64,000 bases of DNA from Actinomycetes bacterium (GCA_023393755.1 JAEXCA010000086.1:3537-67536), one strand, 5' to 3'; counted from the stretch's first letter, positions 1 through 10,079 are shown. Notes: generated by a model from the letters alone, not told the origin. Made by a program: numbers and translations.

Positions 1-63
1 GGCGCGCTCGCCCCGGCCGAGGCCGCGTCCCTGCTCGCCGAACTGGAGTCGGACGCCCGCTGA
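1..63 (+). CDS. C-terminal end of an unidentified protein (partial)
   Basis: An open frame enters from the left edge and ends at a TGA after 20 residues. The residues are rich in Ala, Leu and Glu (ends LLAELESDAR), as in an alpha-helical tail, and third positions are almost all G or C like the neighbouring genes. Too little is present to name a family. It points toward the convergent VanZ-like gene. Confidence 0.5.
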   Translation, partial: GALAPAEAASLLAELESDAR

Positions 64-128
64 CCCGTCCGGACGTCCCGCACCACCGACCCGCCCGTGC
101 ATCGCCGAGCCTGAACACCGGTAGCTGC

Positions 129-695
129 TCATTGGGCGATACGCCGAACGGGTTCCCGAAGAATCCGGAATCCAAGGCAGGCTCCGGCGGTATTCAGGAT
201 GATGTCGTCAATGTCGAAGGAGTCACGCATCGTCACCAACTGGGCAAGTTCCAGGCAGGTGACGGCCGGCGCGACAGTGAGGATGAACGTCACGAACCTT
301 CGCTGCCTCGAGAACAGCAGGGGCAGGAAGAAGCCCAGTGGTGAGAAACCTAGGAGATTTCCGGCCAGATAGGTGATGTTTCGAGCCACGGCGTCCCCGC
401 CGAGAACGGAGCCAATCTGCTCCAGAACGCCCCGGAACGGTATCAGGTTCCAGTTGTGTCCGATGTACGCCACCCAGCCTTCCCAGGTCAGCCCGCCCAC
501 CAGCACATTCTGGCCACGATGGTCGTTCGGGATGACAAGTAGGAACAGGATGGCCAGCGCATGGGAAGCGAACAGGATGAGCACGACCGGGTGCTCCAGC
601 TTCCTCCGGCGCACGGGCGCCTCCCTCTGTGCTGCGGCCGACCGTGGTTGCCCGGCTGGCGGGAACCGGTTCGCCGGGGAAGGGGTCGTGCGCAT
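129..695 (-). CDS. VanZ-like integral membrane protein
   Basis: A roughly 188-residue membrane protein of the VanZ-like family. After a basic, Pro-rich cytoplasmic N-terminus come four hydrophobic segments. Hallmarks are NLIPF before segment 2, NLLGFSPLGFFLPLLF in segment 3, and the C-terminal SFDIDDIILNTAGACLGF, which matches the family E-x2-Q / D-x2-D-x4-N-x2-G pattern. VanZ of Tn1546 gives low-level teicoplanin resistance by an unknown mechanism; most chromosomal homologues have no proven role. The ATG at 695 was chosen; an in-frame TTG at 707 would add four residues. It is divergent from a two-component pair that starts at 782, so envelope-stress control is plausible but inferred. Confidence 0.82.
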   Translation of the reverse strand: MRTTPSPANRFPPAGQPRSAAAQREAPVRRRKLEHPVVLILFASHALAILFLLVIPNDHRGQNVLVGGLTWEGWVAYIGHNWNLIPFRGVLEQIGSVLGGDAVARNITYLAGNLLGFSPLGFFLPLLFSRQRRFVTFILTVAPAVTCLELAQLVTMRDSFDIDDIILNTAGACLGFRILREPVRRIAQ

Positions 696-781
696 ACTCC
701 GAGCCAATGCGAGACCGTGTTGCCGCCGCGTATCGGTATTTGCATACGCTGAGGAAACGCCTCCGCTTCTACCATTGAGCC

Positions 782-1474
782 GTGCGGGTGCTGGTGGTGG
801 AGGACGAACCCTACCTGGCCGAGGCGATCCGGGCGGGGCTTCGCCTGGCGGCCATCGCCGCCGACCTCGCGGGAGACGGCGACACCGCGCTCGAGTTGCT
901 GAGCATCAACAGCTACGACATTGCCATCCTCGACCGCGACATACCCGGGCCCTCCGGCGACGAGATCGCGCGGAGCATCGTCGCATCGGGAAGCGGAACG
1001 CCGATCCTCATGCTCACGGCCGCAGCACGTCTCGATGACAAGGCAACCGGATTTGAACTCGGTGCTGATGACTACCTGACGAAACCATTCGCGCTTCAGG
1101 AACTGGTCATGAGGTTGCGGGCACTCGATCGTCGACGCGCACACCACCGTCCCCCGGTGCGCGAGATTGCAGGATTGAGGCTCGACCCCTTCCGCCGGGA
1201 GGTTTATCGGGATGGCCGTTACATCGCGCTCACCCGTAAACAGTTCGCCGTGCTCGAAGAACTCGTCGCCGCTGAAGGCGGCGTCATCAGCGCCGAACAG
1301 CTTCTCGCGCGGGCGTGGGACGAGAACGCCGACCCGTTTACCAACGCGGTGCGGATCACCGTCTCAGCGCTGCGGAAGCGGCTCGGTGAACCATGGCTGA
1401 TAGCAACGGTTCCCGGTGTCGGATATCGCATTGACACCGGGAACCCCGCTGCGGACGCCGATGGCGACGACTAG
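782..1474 (+). CDS. OmpR/PhoB-family response regulator
   Basis: A 230-residue DNA-binding response regulator. The receiver domain (about 1-115) has the acidic pair E7-D8, the phospho-acceptor D51 in ILDRD, T79 and K101 in the LTKPF motif. A winged-helix output domain (about 130-218) follows, with the typical TRKQFAVLEEL and PGVGYRI segments. It starts at a GTG and overlaps the next gene, a histidine kinase, so the two are co-translated. The partner VanZ-like gene is divergent across about 86 bases, a common arrangement for a regulator and its target. The signal is unknown. Confidence 0.9.
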   Translation: MRVLVVEDEPYLAEAIRAGLRLAAIAADLAGDGDTALELLSINSYDIAILDRDIPGPSGDEIARSIVASGSGTPILMLTAAARLDDKATGFELGADDYLTKPFALQELVMRLRALDRRRAHHRPPVREIAGLRLDPFRREVYRDGRYIALTRKQFAVLEELVAAEGGVISAEQLLARAWDENADPFTNAVRITVSALRKRLGEPWLIATVPGVGYRIDTGNPAADADGDD

Positions 1475-2597
1475 AACGCCCGGGATGACCGTCCGCCTCA
1501 AACTCACCCTGAGCTACGTCGGCCTGGTGCTGCTCGCCGGCGTCCTACTCGTGGCGAGTGTCTGGATATTCATGATCGGGATACTGCCCGATGTGGTGAA
1601 CAGCCCCGACGGTGCCCTCAACTTCCGCCGGATCTTCCTGCGCAACTACCTTCCGGCCGCCTCGGGCATGCTGGTGCTCATCCTGGTGTTCGGCCTGGTC
1701 GGCGGATGGTTCCTTGCCGGACGGATGCTCGCGCCGCTGTCCCGCATCACCGACGCTACCCGGGTTGCGGCCAAGGGTTCCCTCTCCCACCGGATCCGAC
1801 TCGAAGGCCATCAGGACGAACTTCGCGAACTCGCGGACGCGTTCGACAACATGCTGGAACGCCTCGAGGCGCAGGTAGCGGAACAGCGCCGGTTCGCGGC
1901 CAACGCATCACACGAACTGCGCACCCCCCTGGCAGTGACGCAAGCACTGCTCGACGTCGCCGCACGTGACCCGAACGTGGACATGGATCAGCTGACCAGG
2001 CGGCTACACGACGTCAACGCGCGGGCCATCGCGCTCACCGAAGCCCTGCTGCTCATGAGCCGGGCGGATCAACGCGCCTTCACCGTGGAGGCCGTTGACC
2101 TGTCTCTCTGCGCAGAAGAAGCAGCCGAGACGCTCCTCCCCCTCGCTGAGAAGCACCACATCACGATTGCCACTCACGGCACGTTCGCCCTGACGGTCGG
2201 GTCACCCCTGCTGCTCACCCAACTCGTCTCGAACCTGCTGCACAACGCGGTCGTGCACAATCTGTCCGAGAACGGACTGATCGAGATCCACACCGCCGTC
2301 GAGAACGACCTGGCGACGCTCACGATCCAGAACACCGGTGGGCAGCTCAGCCCCGAGATCGTCGCGACGCTCACCGAACCCTTCCAGCGTGCCACCGAGC
2401 GAATCAATGGCGACCACGCGGGTGTCGGGCTGGGGCTGGCGATCGCCCAGGCGATCGTGACCGCTCACGACGGCGTGCTCACACTCAGTCCGCGAGAAGG
2501 TGGCGGCCTCCGCGCCACCGTCGCGCTACCTGACATCGGGCACCGGACATCGCCCTCCGGCGACGAAGGTGGCCGATCGGCCGCCGCTACCCGGTGA
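1461..2597 (+). CDS. Sensor histidine kinase with HAMP domain
   Basis: Membrane sensor kinase partnered with the preceding response regulator. Two hydrophobic segments flank a short extracytoplasmic loop (about residues 15-90), a HAMP linker follows, then the HisKA box NASHELRTPL with the phospho-accepting histidine near residue 151, and a HATPase domain ending in GVGLGLAIAQAIV. The extracytoplasmic part is only about 30 residues, so it probably senses membrane or wall state rather than a bulky ligand. The ATG at 1461 overlaps the regulator gene; an ATG at 1485 is the alternative. Its 3' end overlaps the convergent greA gene by 11 bases. Confidence 0.88.
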   Translation: MATTRTPGMTVRLKLTLSYVGLVLLAGVLLVASVWIFMIGILPDVVNSPDGALNFRRIFLRNYLPAASGMLVLILVFGLVGGWFLAGRMLAPLSRITDATRVAAKGSLSHRIRLEGHQDELRELADAFDNMLERLEAQVAEQRRFAANASHELRTPLAVTQALLDVAARDPNVDMDQLTRRLHDVNARAIALTEALLLMSRADQRAFTVEAVDLSLCAEEAAETLLPLAEKHHITIATHGTFALTVGSPLLLTQLVSNLLHNAVVHNLSENGLIEIHTAVENDLATLTIQNTGGQLSPEIVATLTEPFQRATERINGDHAGVGLGLAIAQAIVTAHDGVLTLSPREGGGLRATVALPDIGHRTSPSGDEGGRSAAATR

Positions 2598-3093
2598 AGG
2601 GCTTCACCTCGACGATGGTGACCTCGATCGGCTTGCCGTTGGGGGCGGTGTAGCTCACGGTGTCGCCGGGGGCGGCACCGAGCACCGCCCCGCCCAGCGG
2701 TGACTGCGGCGAGTACACGTCGATGTCAACCGAGTCGTCCAGCCCCAGCACCTCGCGCGAGCCGAGCAGGAAGGTGTCGTCGTCGTCGGGATCGCCGTCG
2801 AAGTAGATGGTGACGAGAGTGCCCGGGGTGACCTGGTTGCCGCTGGGCGGCTCGCCGACCTGGGCGTTCTCCAGAATGGCGGTCAGCTGCCGGATCCGGG
2901 CCTCCTGATGGCCCTGCTCCTCGCGGGCGGCGTGGTAGCCGCCGTTCTCGGAGAGGTCGCCCTCCTCGCGGGCCTGGGCGATCTTCGCCGAGACCTTCTG
3001 GCGGCCTTCGCCCTTGAGGTACTCCAGCTCGGCGGTCAGCTTGTCGTGGGCCTCCTGGGTGAGCCAGGTGGTCGTGAGGTGCTCGTCAACCAT
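2587..3093 (-). CDS. greA: Transcription elongation factor GreA
   Basis: A 168-residue GreA. It rescues backtracked RNA polymerase by stimulating cleavage of the nascent transcript. The N-terminal coiled coil carries the functional tip LSENGGYHAAREEQG with the acidic Asp-Leu-Ser-Glu signature; the C-terminal globular domain has the usual TVSYTAPNGKPIEVTIVEV ending. The ATG at 3093 was chosen over the upstream in-frame ATG at 3111 because a TATGGT -10 box lies exactly six bases before it, consistent with a leaderless transcript. The next gene on this strand encodes a DUF4307 protein, the same order as M. tuberculosis Rv1081c-Rv1080c. Confidence 0.95.
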   Translation of the reverse strand: MVDEHLTTTWLTQEAHDKLTAELEYLKGEGRQKVSAKIAQAREEGDLSENGGYHAAREEQGHQEARIRQLTAILENAQVGEPPSGNQVTPGTLVTIYFDGDPDDDDTFLLGSREVLGLDDSVDIDVYSPQSPLGGAVLGAAPGDTVSYTAPNGKPIEVTIVEVKPFTG

Positions 3094-3099
3094 CGATCG

Positions 3100-3105
3100 A
3101 CCATA
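3100..3105 (-). promoter_or_regulatory. Leaderless -10 box of greA
   Basis: TATGGT read on the minus strand, followed by six bases and the ATG at 3093. In actinobacteria a TANNNT box places the transcript start about seven bases downstream, so the mRNA would begin at the start codon. Confidence 0.5.
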
Positions 3106-3229
3106 TCCCATGGGCTGGATTTCCTCGCGTTGGGCACGGCGATGCGCCCGAACCGTGGTCCCCGCGGGTCACGCTATGACAAACGGTGTCGGGAACCACC
3201 GTGGTCGTAGCTCGGCGGCAATCCCGACC

Positions 3230-3628
3230 TCAGTCGGTGGGACGGCAGCCCTCCACGTCCGCCGAGGTTCCGCGCTTGAAGGTACGGACGACGACGGTCT
3301 GCCGGGTGTGGTGCTCGCCGCCGGCGGCCACGGTGAACTCCAGTTCGCCGACCCGCTCGTAGCTGACCGCCTGGGCGAAGACCAGGCAGCGGGCGCCGCG
3401 GGAGACGTCTTCCCGTTCCAGTGCCACGGTGACCTCGATCTCGGTGTCGGAGACGACCCGGAAGGCGTCCACCCGGGCGGACACCGGCGGGACCGCACCC
3501 TCCACCGCCACCCAGCCGATCCAGCCCAGCCCGATCACGCCCAGCAGCACCGCCCAGAGCCGCCAGTCGGCCAGCGGGCTGCGCCGGGCCGGGTAGCGGC
3601 GCGCGATCCGTTCGGCGTCGGTCTCCAT
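3230..3628 (-). CDS. DUF4307 single-pass membrane protein
   Basis: About 132 residues. The N-terminus METDAERIARRYP is the family signature, followed by one membrane segment (LWAVLLGVIGLGWIGWVAV, about 24-43) and an outside domain with two cysteines (ARCLVFAQ and EGCRPTD) that could pair. It is the equivalent of Rv1081c, an uncharacterised protein that almost always lies between greA and mca in actinobacteria. An ATG at 3637 is an alternative start. It is divergent from mca; the shared promoter space is only about 60 bases. No function is known. Confidence 0.82.
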   Translation of the reverse strand: METDAERIARRYPARRSPLADWRLWAVLLGVIGLGWIGWVAVEGAVPPVSARVDAFRVVSDTEIEVTVALEREDVSRGARCLVFAQAVSYERVGELEFTVAAGGEHHTRQTVVVRTFKRGTSADVEGCRPTD

Positions 3629-3687
3629 GCGTCCCATTCAACCCGATGTTGTCGCAGAGGTTGACACGGGCACTCACAATGGAGTCG

Positions 3688-4572
3688 ATGTCTGACCTGC
3701 CTGATGCCGGCCTCCGGCTGCTCCACGTCCATGCCCACCCCGACGACGAGTCGTCCAAGGGTGCGGCCAGCACTGCCTACTACGTCTCCCGCGGGGCGCG
3801 GGTGATGGTGGTGAGCTGTACCGGCGGGGAGGAGGGCGAGATCCTCAACCCCAAGCTCGACACCCCGGAGAACTGGGCCAGGCTGCCCGAGCTACGCAAG
3901 GCCGAGATGGCGTTCGCCGCCCGCATCCTGGGCATCGAGCACGTCTGGCTGGGCTACCGCGATTCCGGGTTCCCCTCCGGGGACGACTGGCAGCCGACCA
4001 GCCCGGAGGCGTTCGCGCTGGCGGACGTGGACGAGGCCGCCGGCCGGCTGGTGAAGGTGATCCGCGAGTTCCGGCCGCAGGTGCTGACCACCTACGACGA
4101 GCGCGGCGGCTACCCCCACCCCGACCACATCCAGACCCACGTGGTGTCGATGGCCGCGGTCGACCAGGCAGCCGACCCGAACCTGTGGCCCGAGCACGGC
4201 GAGCCCTGGCAGGTGGCGAAGGTCTACTACCAGATGGGCTTCCACCGCGGCCGCTACGCCGCCCTGGACGAGGCGATGCACGCCCACGGCCTGGACCGCC
4301 CCTACGCCCACCGGCTCGCGGAGTGGTCGGAGGAGGCGGATGCCCGGTTGCACCCGACCACCTTCGTCCCGGCGGCGGACTTCTTCGAGGTCCGCAACGC
4401 GGCGCTGCTCGCTCATGCCACCCAGATCGACCCGGACAGCTTCTGGTTCGCCGTCCCGCTGGAGGTCGAGCGGGTGGGCTGGCCGACCGAGGACTTCCAG
4501 CTGGTGCGTTCCACGGTGCCGACCGAGATCCCGGAGTCGGATCTGTTCGCCGGCGTGCGCGAGCAGGCGTAG
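3688..4572 (+). CDS. mca: Mycothiol S-conjugate amidase Mca
   Basis: A metal-dependent amidase of the LmbE/PIG-L fold that cleaves mycothiol S-conjugates into glucosamine-inositol and an exported mercapturate, a detoxification step in mycothiol-producing actinobacteria. Zinc-binding motifs are HAHPDDES at the N-terminus and HPDH in the middle; CTGGEEGEILN and WLGYRDSGFP are typical of Mca rather than MshB. About 294 residues, full length. The start MSDLPDAG at 3688 fits homologues; an ATG at 3679 is three residues earlier. The small gene downstream is 9 bases away, as in Rv1082-Rv1083. Confidence 0.94.
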   Translation: MSDLPDAGLRLLHVHAHPDDESSKGAASTAYYVSRGARVMVVSCTGGEEGEILNPKLDTPENWARLPELRKAEMAFAARILGIEHVWLGYRDSGFPSGDDWQPTSPEAFALADVDEAAGRLVKVIREFRPQVLTTYDERGGYPHPDHIQTHVVSMAAVDQAADPNLWPEHGEPWQVAKVYYQMGFHRGRYAALDEAMHAHGLDRPYAHRLAEWSEEADARLHPTTFVPAADFFEVRNAALLAHATQIDPDSFWFAVPLEVERVGWPTEDFQLVRSTVPTEIPESDLFAGVREQA

Positions 4573-4581
4573 GGTCGAATC

Positions 4582-4767
4582 ATGCTGCTCGACCTGGGAT
4601 CGGACATCGTCACGCCCTCCTGGACGCCGCTGGCGATGGCCGGCCTGCTGCTGATCGTCCTTGGGCTGCTGTTCGCCAGCCTGCGGCACCACCTCGGCAG
4701 GATCAACATCCCCGACGAGGACGCCGCGCCCGCCAGCCCGGACTCCCCGTCCGTCCCCACATCGTGA
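4582..4767 (+). CDS. Small single-pass membrane protein downstream of mca
   Basis: A 61-residue protein with one membrane segment (LAMAGLLLIVLGLLFASL, about 18-35) and a short acidic, Ser/Pro-rich tail. It starts 9 bases after mca, so it is probably co-transcribed. Its size and position match Rv1083, a small membrane protein of unknown function that accompanies mca. GC-rich third positions and the conserved location support a real gene despite its length. Confidence 0.72.
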   Translation: MLLDLGSDIVTPSWTPLAMAGLLLIVLGLLFASLRHHLGRINIPDEDAAPASPDSPSVPTS

Positions 4768-4798
4768 CATTCCGCCGCTCACCGCTGACACTGGAGCG

Positions 4799-5173
4799 GT
4801 GACGGCGATCGCGATACCGATCCTGCCCAGTGCCGACTTCGATCGGACGGCGGGCTTCTGGGCGCTGTTCGGCTTCGCCGAGGCGGCACGGTGGGACGCC
4901 GAGTACCTGATCCTTGGCCACGCCGAGCTCGGTGTGGAGTTGCACTTCTGGTACAACCCCGGCGTCGACCGGTGGCGCAACGACGTCGGCTGCTTCATCC
5001 GGTTCGACACCGTCGCTGAGGCCCAGGTCTGCCACGCCGCCTGGTCACCGGTCGAGGTGCCCGAACCGGCGGTACTCAACCCGCTGGCCACCGACGATCG
5101 GGGCGCGGTGGAGTTCCAGGTGATCGATCTCGACGGCAACCTGGTTCGGCTGGGCGGCTTCCCCGGCAGCTGA
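4799..5173 (+). CDS. VOC-family (glyoxalase / bleomycin-resistance-like) protein
   Basis: A 124-residue vicinal-oxygen-chelate protein. It opens with AIPILPSADFDRTAGFWALFGF and contains the GVELHFW strand and the ending FQVIDLDGNLVRLGGF seen in bleomycin/antibiotic-binding members. These proteins usually sequester a drug as dimers or isomerise small adducts. The GTG at 4799 was chosen because it opens directly on the first beta strand. In M. tuberculosis the genes on either side are adjacent (Rv1083, Rv1084), so this gene is a local addition. Substrate unknown. Confidence 0.8.
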   Translation: MTAIAIPILPSADFDRTAGFWALFGFAEAARWDAEYLILGHAELGVELHFWYNPGVDRWRNDVGCFIRFDTVAEAQVCHAAWSPVEVPEPAVLNPLATDDRGAVEFQVIDLDGNLVRLGGFPGS

Positions 5174-5251
5174 GGCGCGGAGGCCTTCTCGGTTCAGTTC
5201 GCGCATTCCCGCCCGATATGCCGAGCCTCTTGGCGAGGAAGGTCCGGGGGT

Positions 5252-5308
5252 GCGCATCCATGCCGCTTGTCAGTGCGTTTCGTGGCGTCGTAAGCGGCGT
5301 GGATGCGC
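5252..5308. repeat. Intergenic hairpin
   Basis: Arms at 5252-5268 and 5292-5308 pair over 17 bases with a single G-U/mismatch position and a 23-base loop. It lies between the VOC gene and the thioredoxin-domain gene. No T-run follows, so it may be a terminator of the non-canonical type or a mobile palindromic repeat. Confidence 0.6.
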
Positions 5309-5379
5309 CTCGGGGCGCTCGTGGTGGCTGGTCGGTGGTCATATGCGGCGCCGATCTGCGACCTGGCGAGGACGGCGGT

Positions 5380-5385
5380 TAGGGT
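5380..5385 (+). promoter_or_regulatory. Leaderless -10 box of the thioredoxin-domain gene
   Basis: TAGGGT followed by six bases and the GTG at 5392; no ribosome-binding site is present. Confidence 0.5.
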
Positions 5386-5391
5386 TGGCGG

Positions 5392-7419
<2,028 letters not shown>

Positions 7420-7677
7420 AAAGCTCCTGGTGAGGTGGCGGCCACGTCCCGCCACTGTCGGTCGTGCCGGTGTCGATCGCGATGGTGGGATCGCTGCCCG
7501 TCCAGCTACTCGCAGCCCGATCTGGCCGGGGTCTACCGGCTGGTGAACCCGCCCAAGGCGCAGCTACCCGGTAAAGCTGCGTCCAGCCAGCAGCTCGGCG
7601 AGGGTGGCTGCCCGTTCGAGCCGGGCCAGGGCCGGCAGGCCCACTGCGCTACGGGTGCTCTCGGGGCGTCCGCCAGG

Positions 7678-8331
7678 TCAACGCAGGATGGCCACCGCGA
7701 TCGAAGCGAAGTGGCAGGCCGCGGCCGCGATCGTGCAGGCGTGGAAGATCTCGTGGTAGCCGAACACCCTCGGCGATGGGTTGGGACGCTTCAGCGCGTA
7801 GACCGCCGCGCCGACGGTGTAGATCACCCCGCCCAGCAGCAACAGGATCACCACGACCGGACCACCGGCGGCCCAGAATTCGCCCAGCCAGCCCAGTGCC
7901 ACCCAGCCCATCGGGACGTACAGCGCCACGTCCAGCCAGCGGGGACGGCCGGGCCACAGCAGGGTGAGCAGCACCCCGGCGGCCGCGATGCCCCAGACCA
8001 GGCTGAGCAGCAGTGTCCGCTGGCTGCCCTCCAGCAGGGCAAGGGTGAGTGGGGTGTAGGTGGCGGCGATGAAGATGAAGATGTTGGAGTGGTCGGCGCG
8101 TTGCAGCCAGGAGTGGACGGTCGGCGTCCAGTTGCCCCGGTGGTAGACAGCGCTGGTGCCGAAGAGGACAAGCGAGCCGGCCAGCCAGATCGCCGCGCCG
8201 ATCCGTCCCGCCCCGGCGGGGGTGAAGACCACCAGCAGGATGCCGGCCAGCAGCACCACCGGGGTCATGCCGGCATGCAGCCAGCCACGCATGGTGGGCT
8301 TGGGAAGCGGATTGAGTTCAGCGGCGGCCAT
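7678..8331 (-). CDS. trhA: Hemolysin III / TrhA-family seven-helix membrane protein
   Basis: A 217-residue polytopic protein with seven predicted helices. Family features are HAGMTPVVLLAG in helix 1, the SAVYHRGNW metal-site segment after helix 2, the RADHSNIFIFIAATYTPL segment and, near the end, YHEIFHACTIAAAACHF with the paired histidines of PAQR/CREST proteins. E. coli TrhA is implicated in membrane-energetics homeostasis; the name hemolysin III is historical. It is the counterpart of Rv1085c and keeps the same convergent orientation to the thioredoxin-domain gene. An unusual array of repeated TANNTTACG boxes lies just upstream. Confidence 0.9.
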   Translation of the reverse strand: MAAAELNPLPKPTMRGWLHAGMTPVVLLAGILLVVFTPAGAGRIGAAIWLAGSLVLFGTSAVYHRGNWTPTVHSWLQRADHSNIFIFIAATYTPLTLALLEGSQRTLLLSLVWGIAAAGVLLTLLWPGRPRWLDVALYVPMGWVALGWLGEFWAAGGPVVVILLLLGGVIYTVGAAVYALKRPNPSPRVFGYHEIFHACTIAAAACHFASIAVAILR

Positions 8332-8341
8332 CGGGAACCTC

Positions 8342-8389
8342 TACTTTACGCCGAGTAACTTACGGGTACTTTACGAAGCGTAGGTTACG
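8342..8389 (-). promoter_or_regulatory. Four-copy TANNTTACG repeat upstream of trhA
   Basis: Copies at 8342-8350, 8356-8364, 8367-8375 and 8381-8389 (TACTTTACG, TAACTTACG, TACTTTACG, TAGGTTACG), spaced 14, 11 and 14 bases. The stretch is far more AT-rich than its surroundings and begins 10 bases before the trhA start. It probably holds the promoter and a repeated regulator site. Confidence 0.55.
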
Positions 8390-8497
8390 GAGGCGTAGCT
8401 TTCAAGTCCGCCGCCCGGTCGCTTGCCCGCCCCCGAGTCCCCCCACTCTCGACCCACCCCATCGAGGGCCAGCGTTCCCGCCGAGGGCCTCTGCACA

Positions 8498-8589
8498 GGG
8501 CCGGACCCTCGGCGGTAGGGGAGCCCTCGGCTCGCGGAGATGAATCCCGAGTGGGCCGAGGCCGGGCCCTCAGCGGTAGGGAGCCCTCG
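8498..8589. repeat. Imperfect direct repeat in the trhA-uppS intergenic space
   Basis: Two copies of a roughly 31-base unit, 8498-8529 and 8559-8589, sharing CGGTAGGG and GAGCCCTCG cores. They lie in a 338-base gene-free stretch; apart from this repeat, the TANNTTACG array and the uppS -10 box I see nothing else in it. Confidence 0.6.
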
Positions 8590-8657
8590 ATGGGGGTGAG
8601 GGTGGACCGGAGTGCGGGGTGGCGGCTCGCGTACCGAGGGGCATTGACCCTGGGCGC

Positions 8658-8663
8658 TAGGCT
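8658..8663 (+). promoter_or_regulatory. Leaderless -10 box of the cis-prenyltransferase gene
   Basis: TAGGCT, six bases before the ATG at 8670, with no ribosome-binding site. Confidence 0.5.
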
Positions 8664-8669
8664 GCGGGC

Positions 8670-9479
8670 ATGTCGGTGGCCACGGGCCTGAAGGCGGCGG
8701 TGAAGGCGCTCGTGCCCCGCGGCCTGATCTACGCAACCTACGAGCAGCGGCTGCTGCGCAACCTCGACCGCGGTCGGCTGCCGCAGCACGTGGCGGTGCT
8801 GGCCGACGGCAACCGGAGGTGGGCGCGGGCCAACGCGCCCGGCCAGGAACTCGTCCTCGGCTATCGGGCGGGGGCGGACAAGCTCAAGCAGTTCATCGGC
8901 TGGTGCGAGGAGGTCGGGGTTCCGATCGTCACCCTGTGGGTGCTCTCCACCGAGAACCTGGAGCGCGCCGCGGACGAGGAACTGCACCCGCTGCTGGACG
9001 TGATCCGCGACCTGGTGGTCGACCTGGCCGCCGACGGGCGACGCCGGGTCCAGGTGGTGGGCGACCTCAACCTGCTGCCCGCCCCGCTGGCGGGCGACCT
9101 TCGGGCGGCCGAACAGTCCTGCGCCGAGGTCACCGGGATGCACGTCAACGTCGCGGTCTCCTACGGCGGTCGCCACGAGCTCCGGGACGCCGTCCGCTCG
9201 CTGCTCGCCGCCGAGGCGACCAAGGGAACCGACCTGGCCGAACTGGCCGAGACGCTGGAGATCGACCACATCTCGGAGCACCTGTACACCGCCGGCCAGC
9301 CGGACCCCGACCTGATCATCCGGACCTCGGGCGAACAACGGCTCTCCGGCTTCCTGATCTGGCAGTCGGCCCACAGCGAGTTCTACTTCTGCGAGGCGTT
9401 GTGGCCCGACTTCCGCAAGGTCGACTTCATCCGGGCCTTGCGCTCCTACGCCCAGCGCGAGCGCCGCTTCGGCCGCTGA
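8670..9479 (+). CDS. uppS: cis-Prenyltransferase (UppS / Rv1086-like isoprenyl diphosphate synthase)
   Basis: A 269-residue Z-type prenyl diphosphate synthase that extends an allylic diphosphate with isopentenyl diphosphate. Motifs are HVAVLADGNRRWAR with the catalytic Asp, LWVLSTENL, YGGRHEL, and DLIIRTSGEQRLSGFLIWQSAHSE split over the C-terminus, ending in WPDF. Gene order (after hemolysin III) matches Rv1086, which in M. tuberculosis makes short-chain Z,E-farnesyl diphosphate; whether this enzyme makes the short chain or full undecaprenyl/decaprenyl diphosphate cannot be told from the sequence alone. It ends the conserved greA-to-uppS block. Confidence 0.92.
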   Translation: MSVATGLKAAVKALVPRGLIYATYEQRLLRNLDRGRLPQHVAVLADGNRRWARANAPGQELVLGYRAGADKLKQFIGWCEEVGVPIVTLWVLSTENLERAADEELHPLLDVIRDLVVDLAADGRRRVQVVGDLNLLPAPLAGDLRAAEQSCAEVTGMHVNVAVSYGGRHELRDAVRSLLAAEATKGTDLAELAETLEIDHISEHLYTAGQPDPDLIIRTSGEQRLSGFLIWQSAHSEFYFCEALWPDFRKVDFIRALRSYAQRERRFGR

Positions 9480-9594
9480 GCCTCACGCCGCCCCGAACCA
9501 GGGACGGTAGCCCCGCCGGCCCTCGCCTGGACCCGGGGCCGGCGGTCCCTGAGATCACCACGTCCACCCCGGGGCCCAGGACGTTCAGGTCGCC

Positions 9595-9794
9595 TTGTCG
9601 AAGGGTTCCGCGTCCCACCGCTGGATCCGCTGACAGAAACCGGGCAGCAGAGGTGAGTCGAGGGCATAGTGCACGCCGCTGCCCTCTGCTGCCCGGTTTC
9701 TGTTCGCGAGTGCGGGCTGAGGAGGTCGGACGCGGCCGGCTCACGTGCAGTGGGGAACCTTCCCGTGTCCCGGGACGGCGGAACCCTTCGACAA
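9595..9794. repeat. Nested palindromic element
   Basis: An outer inverted repeat, 9595-9611 with 9778-9794, is perfect over 17 bases and extends outward with few mismatches. Inside it lies a second, perfect 21-base inverted repeat, 9633-9653 with 9683-9703, separated by 29 bases. The whole element is about 200 bases and sits in a 600-base gene-free space between uppS and phoH2. No open frame in this space looks coding. It resembles a non-autonomous mobile palindrome or an RNA structure. Confidence 0.7.
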
Positions 9795-10079
9795 GCCAGG
9801 AGCCGCTGTGCCCGTATCCCCGGCCGACGCCGACCGGGGCCGTCCCGGGCCACTACGTACTAGGTGAACCCTGCGTAACAGTGGGCGTGTCGGTGCTTGT
9901 CACCGAGAGTGGCCGACTTACTCTGCGAGTGTTCCGGCAGCCGTCGGGACGTCGGGAGGCACCCATGCGTCGTCCAGCTCAGCGGAGCCAGACTCGCGGG
10001 CCCGAACCGGGCCCATACCCCGGCTGACCACCACCGAGTGGGGCCGGACGTAGCGTGCGGCCCCGGAAACGAGACCACC

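Noticed and set aside
7564..7677. Coding-like frame directly after the trhA stop codon (minus strand, ends ELLAGRSFTG)
   Set aside because: It is in frame with trhA and has coding-like composition, but trhA already ends where the family ends, and there is no start signal or recognised domain. Could be a decayed gene end.
9480..10079. Several short open frames between uppS and phoH2
   Set aside because: They overlap the nested palindromes, have no ribosome sites and encode no recognisable sequence.
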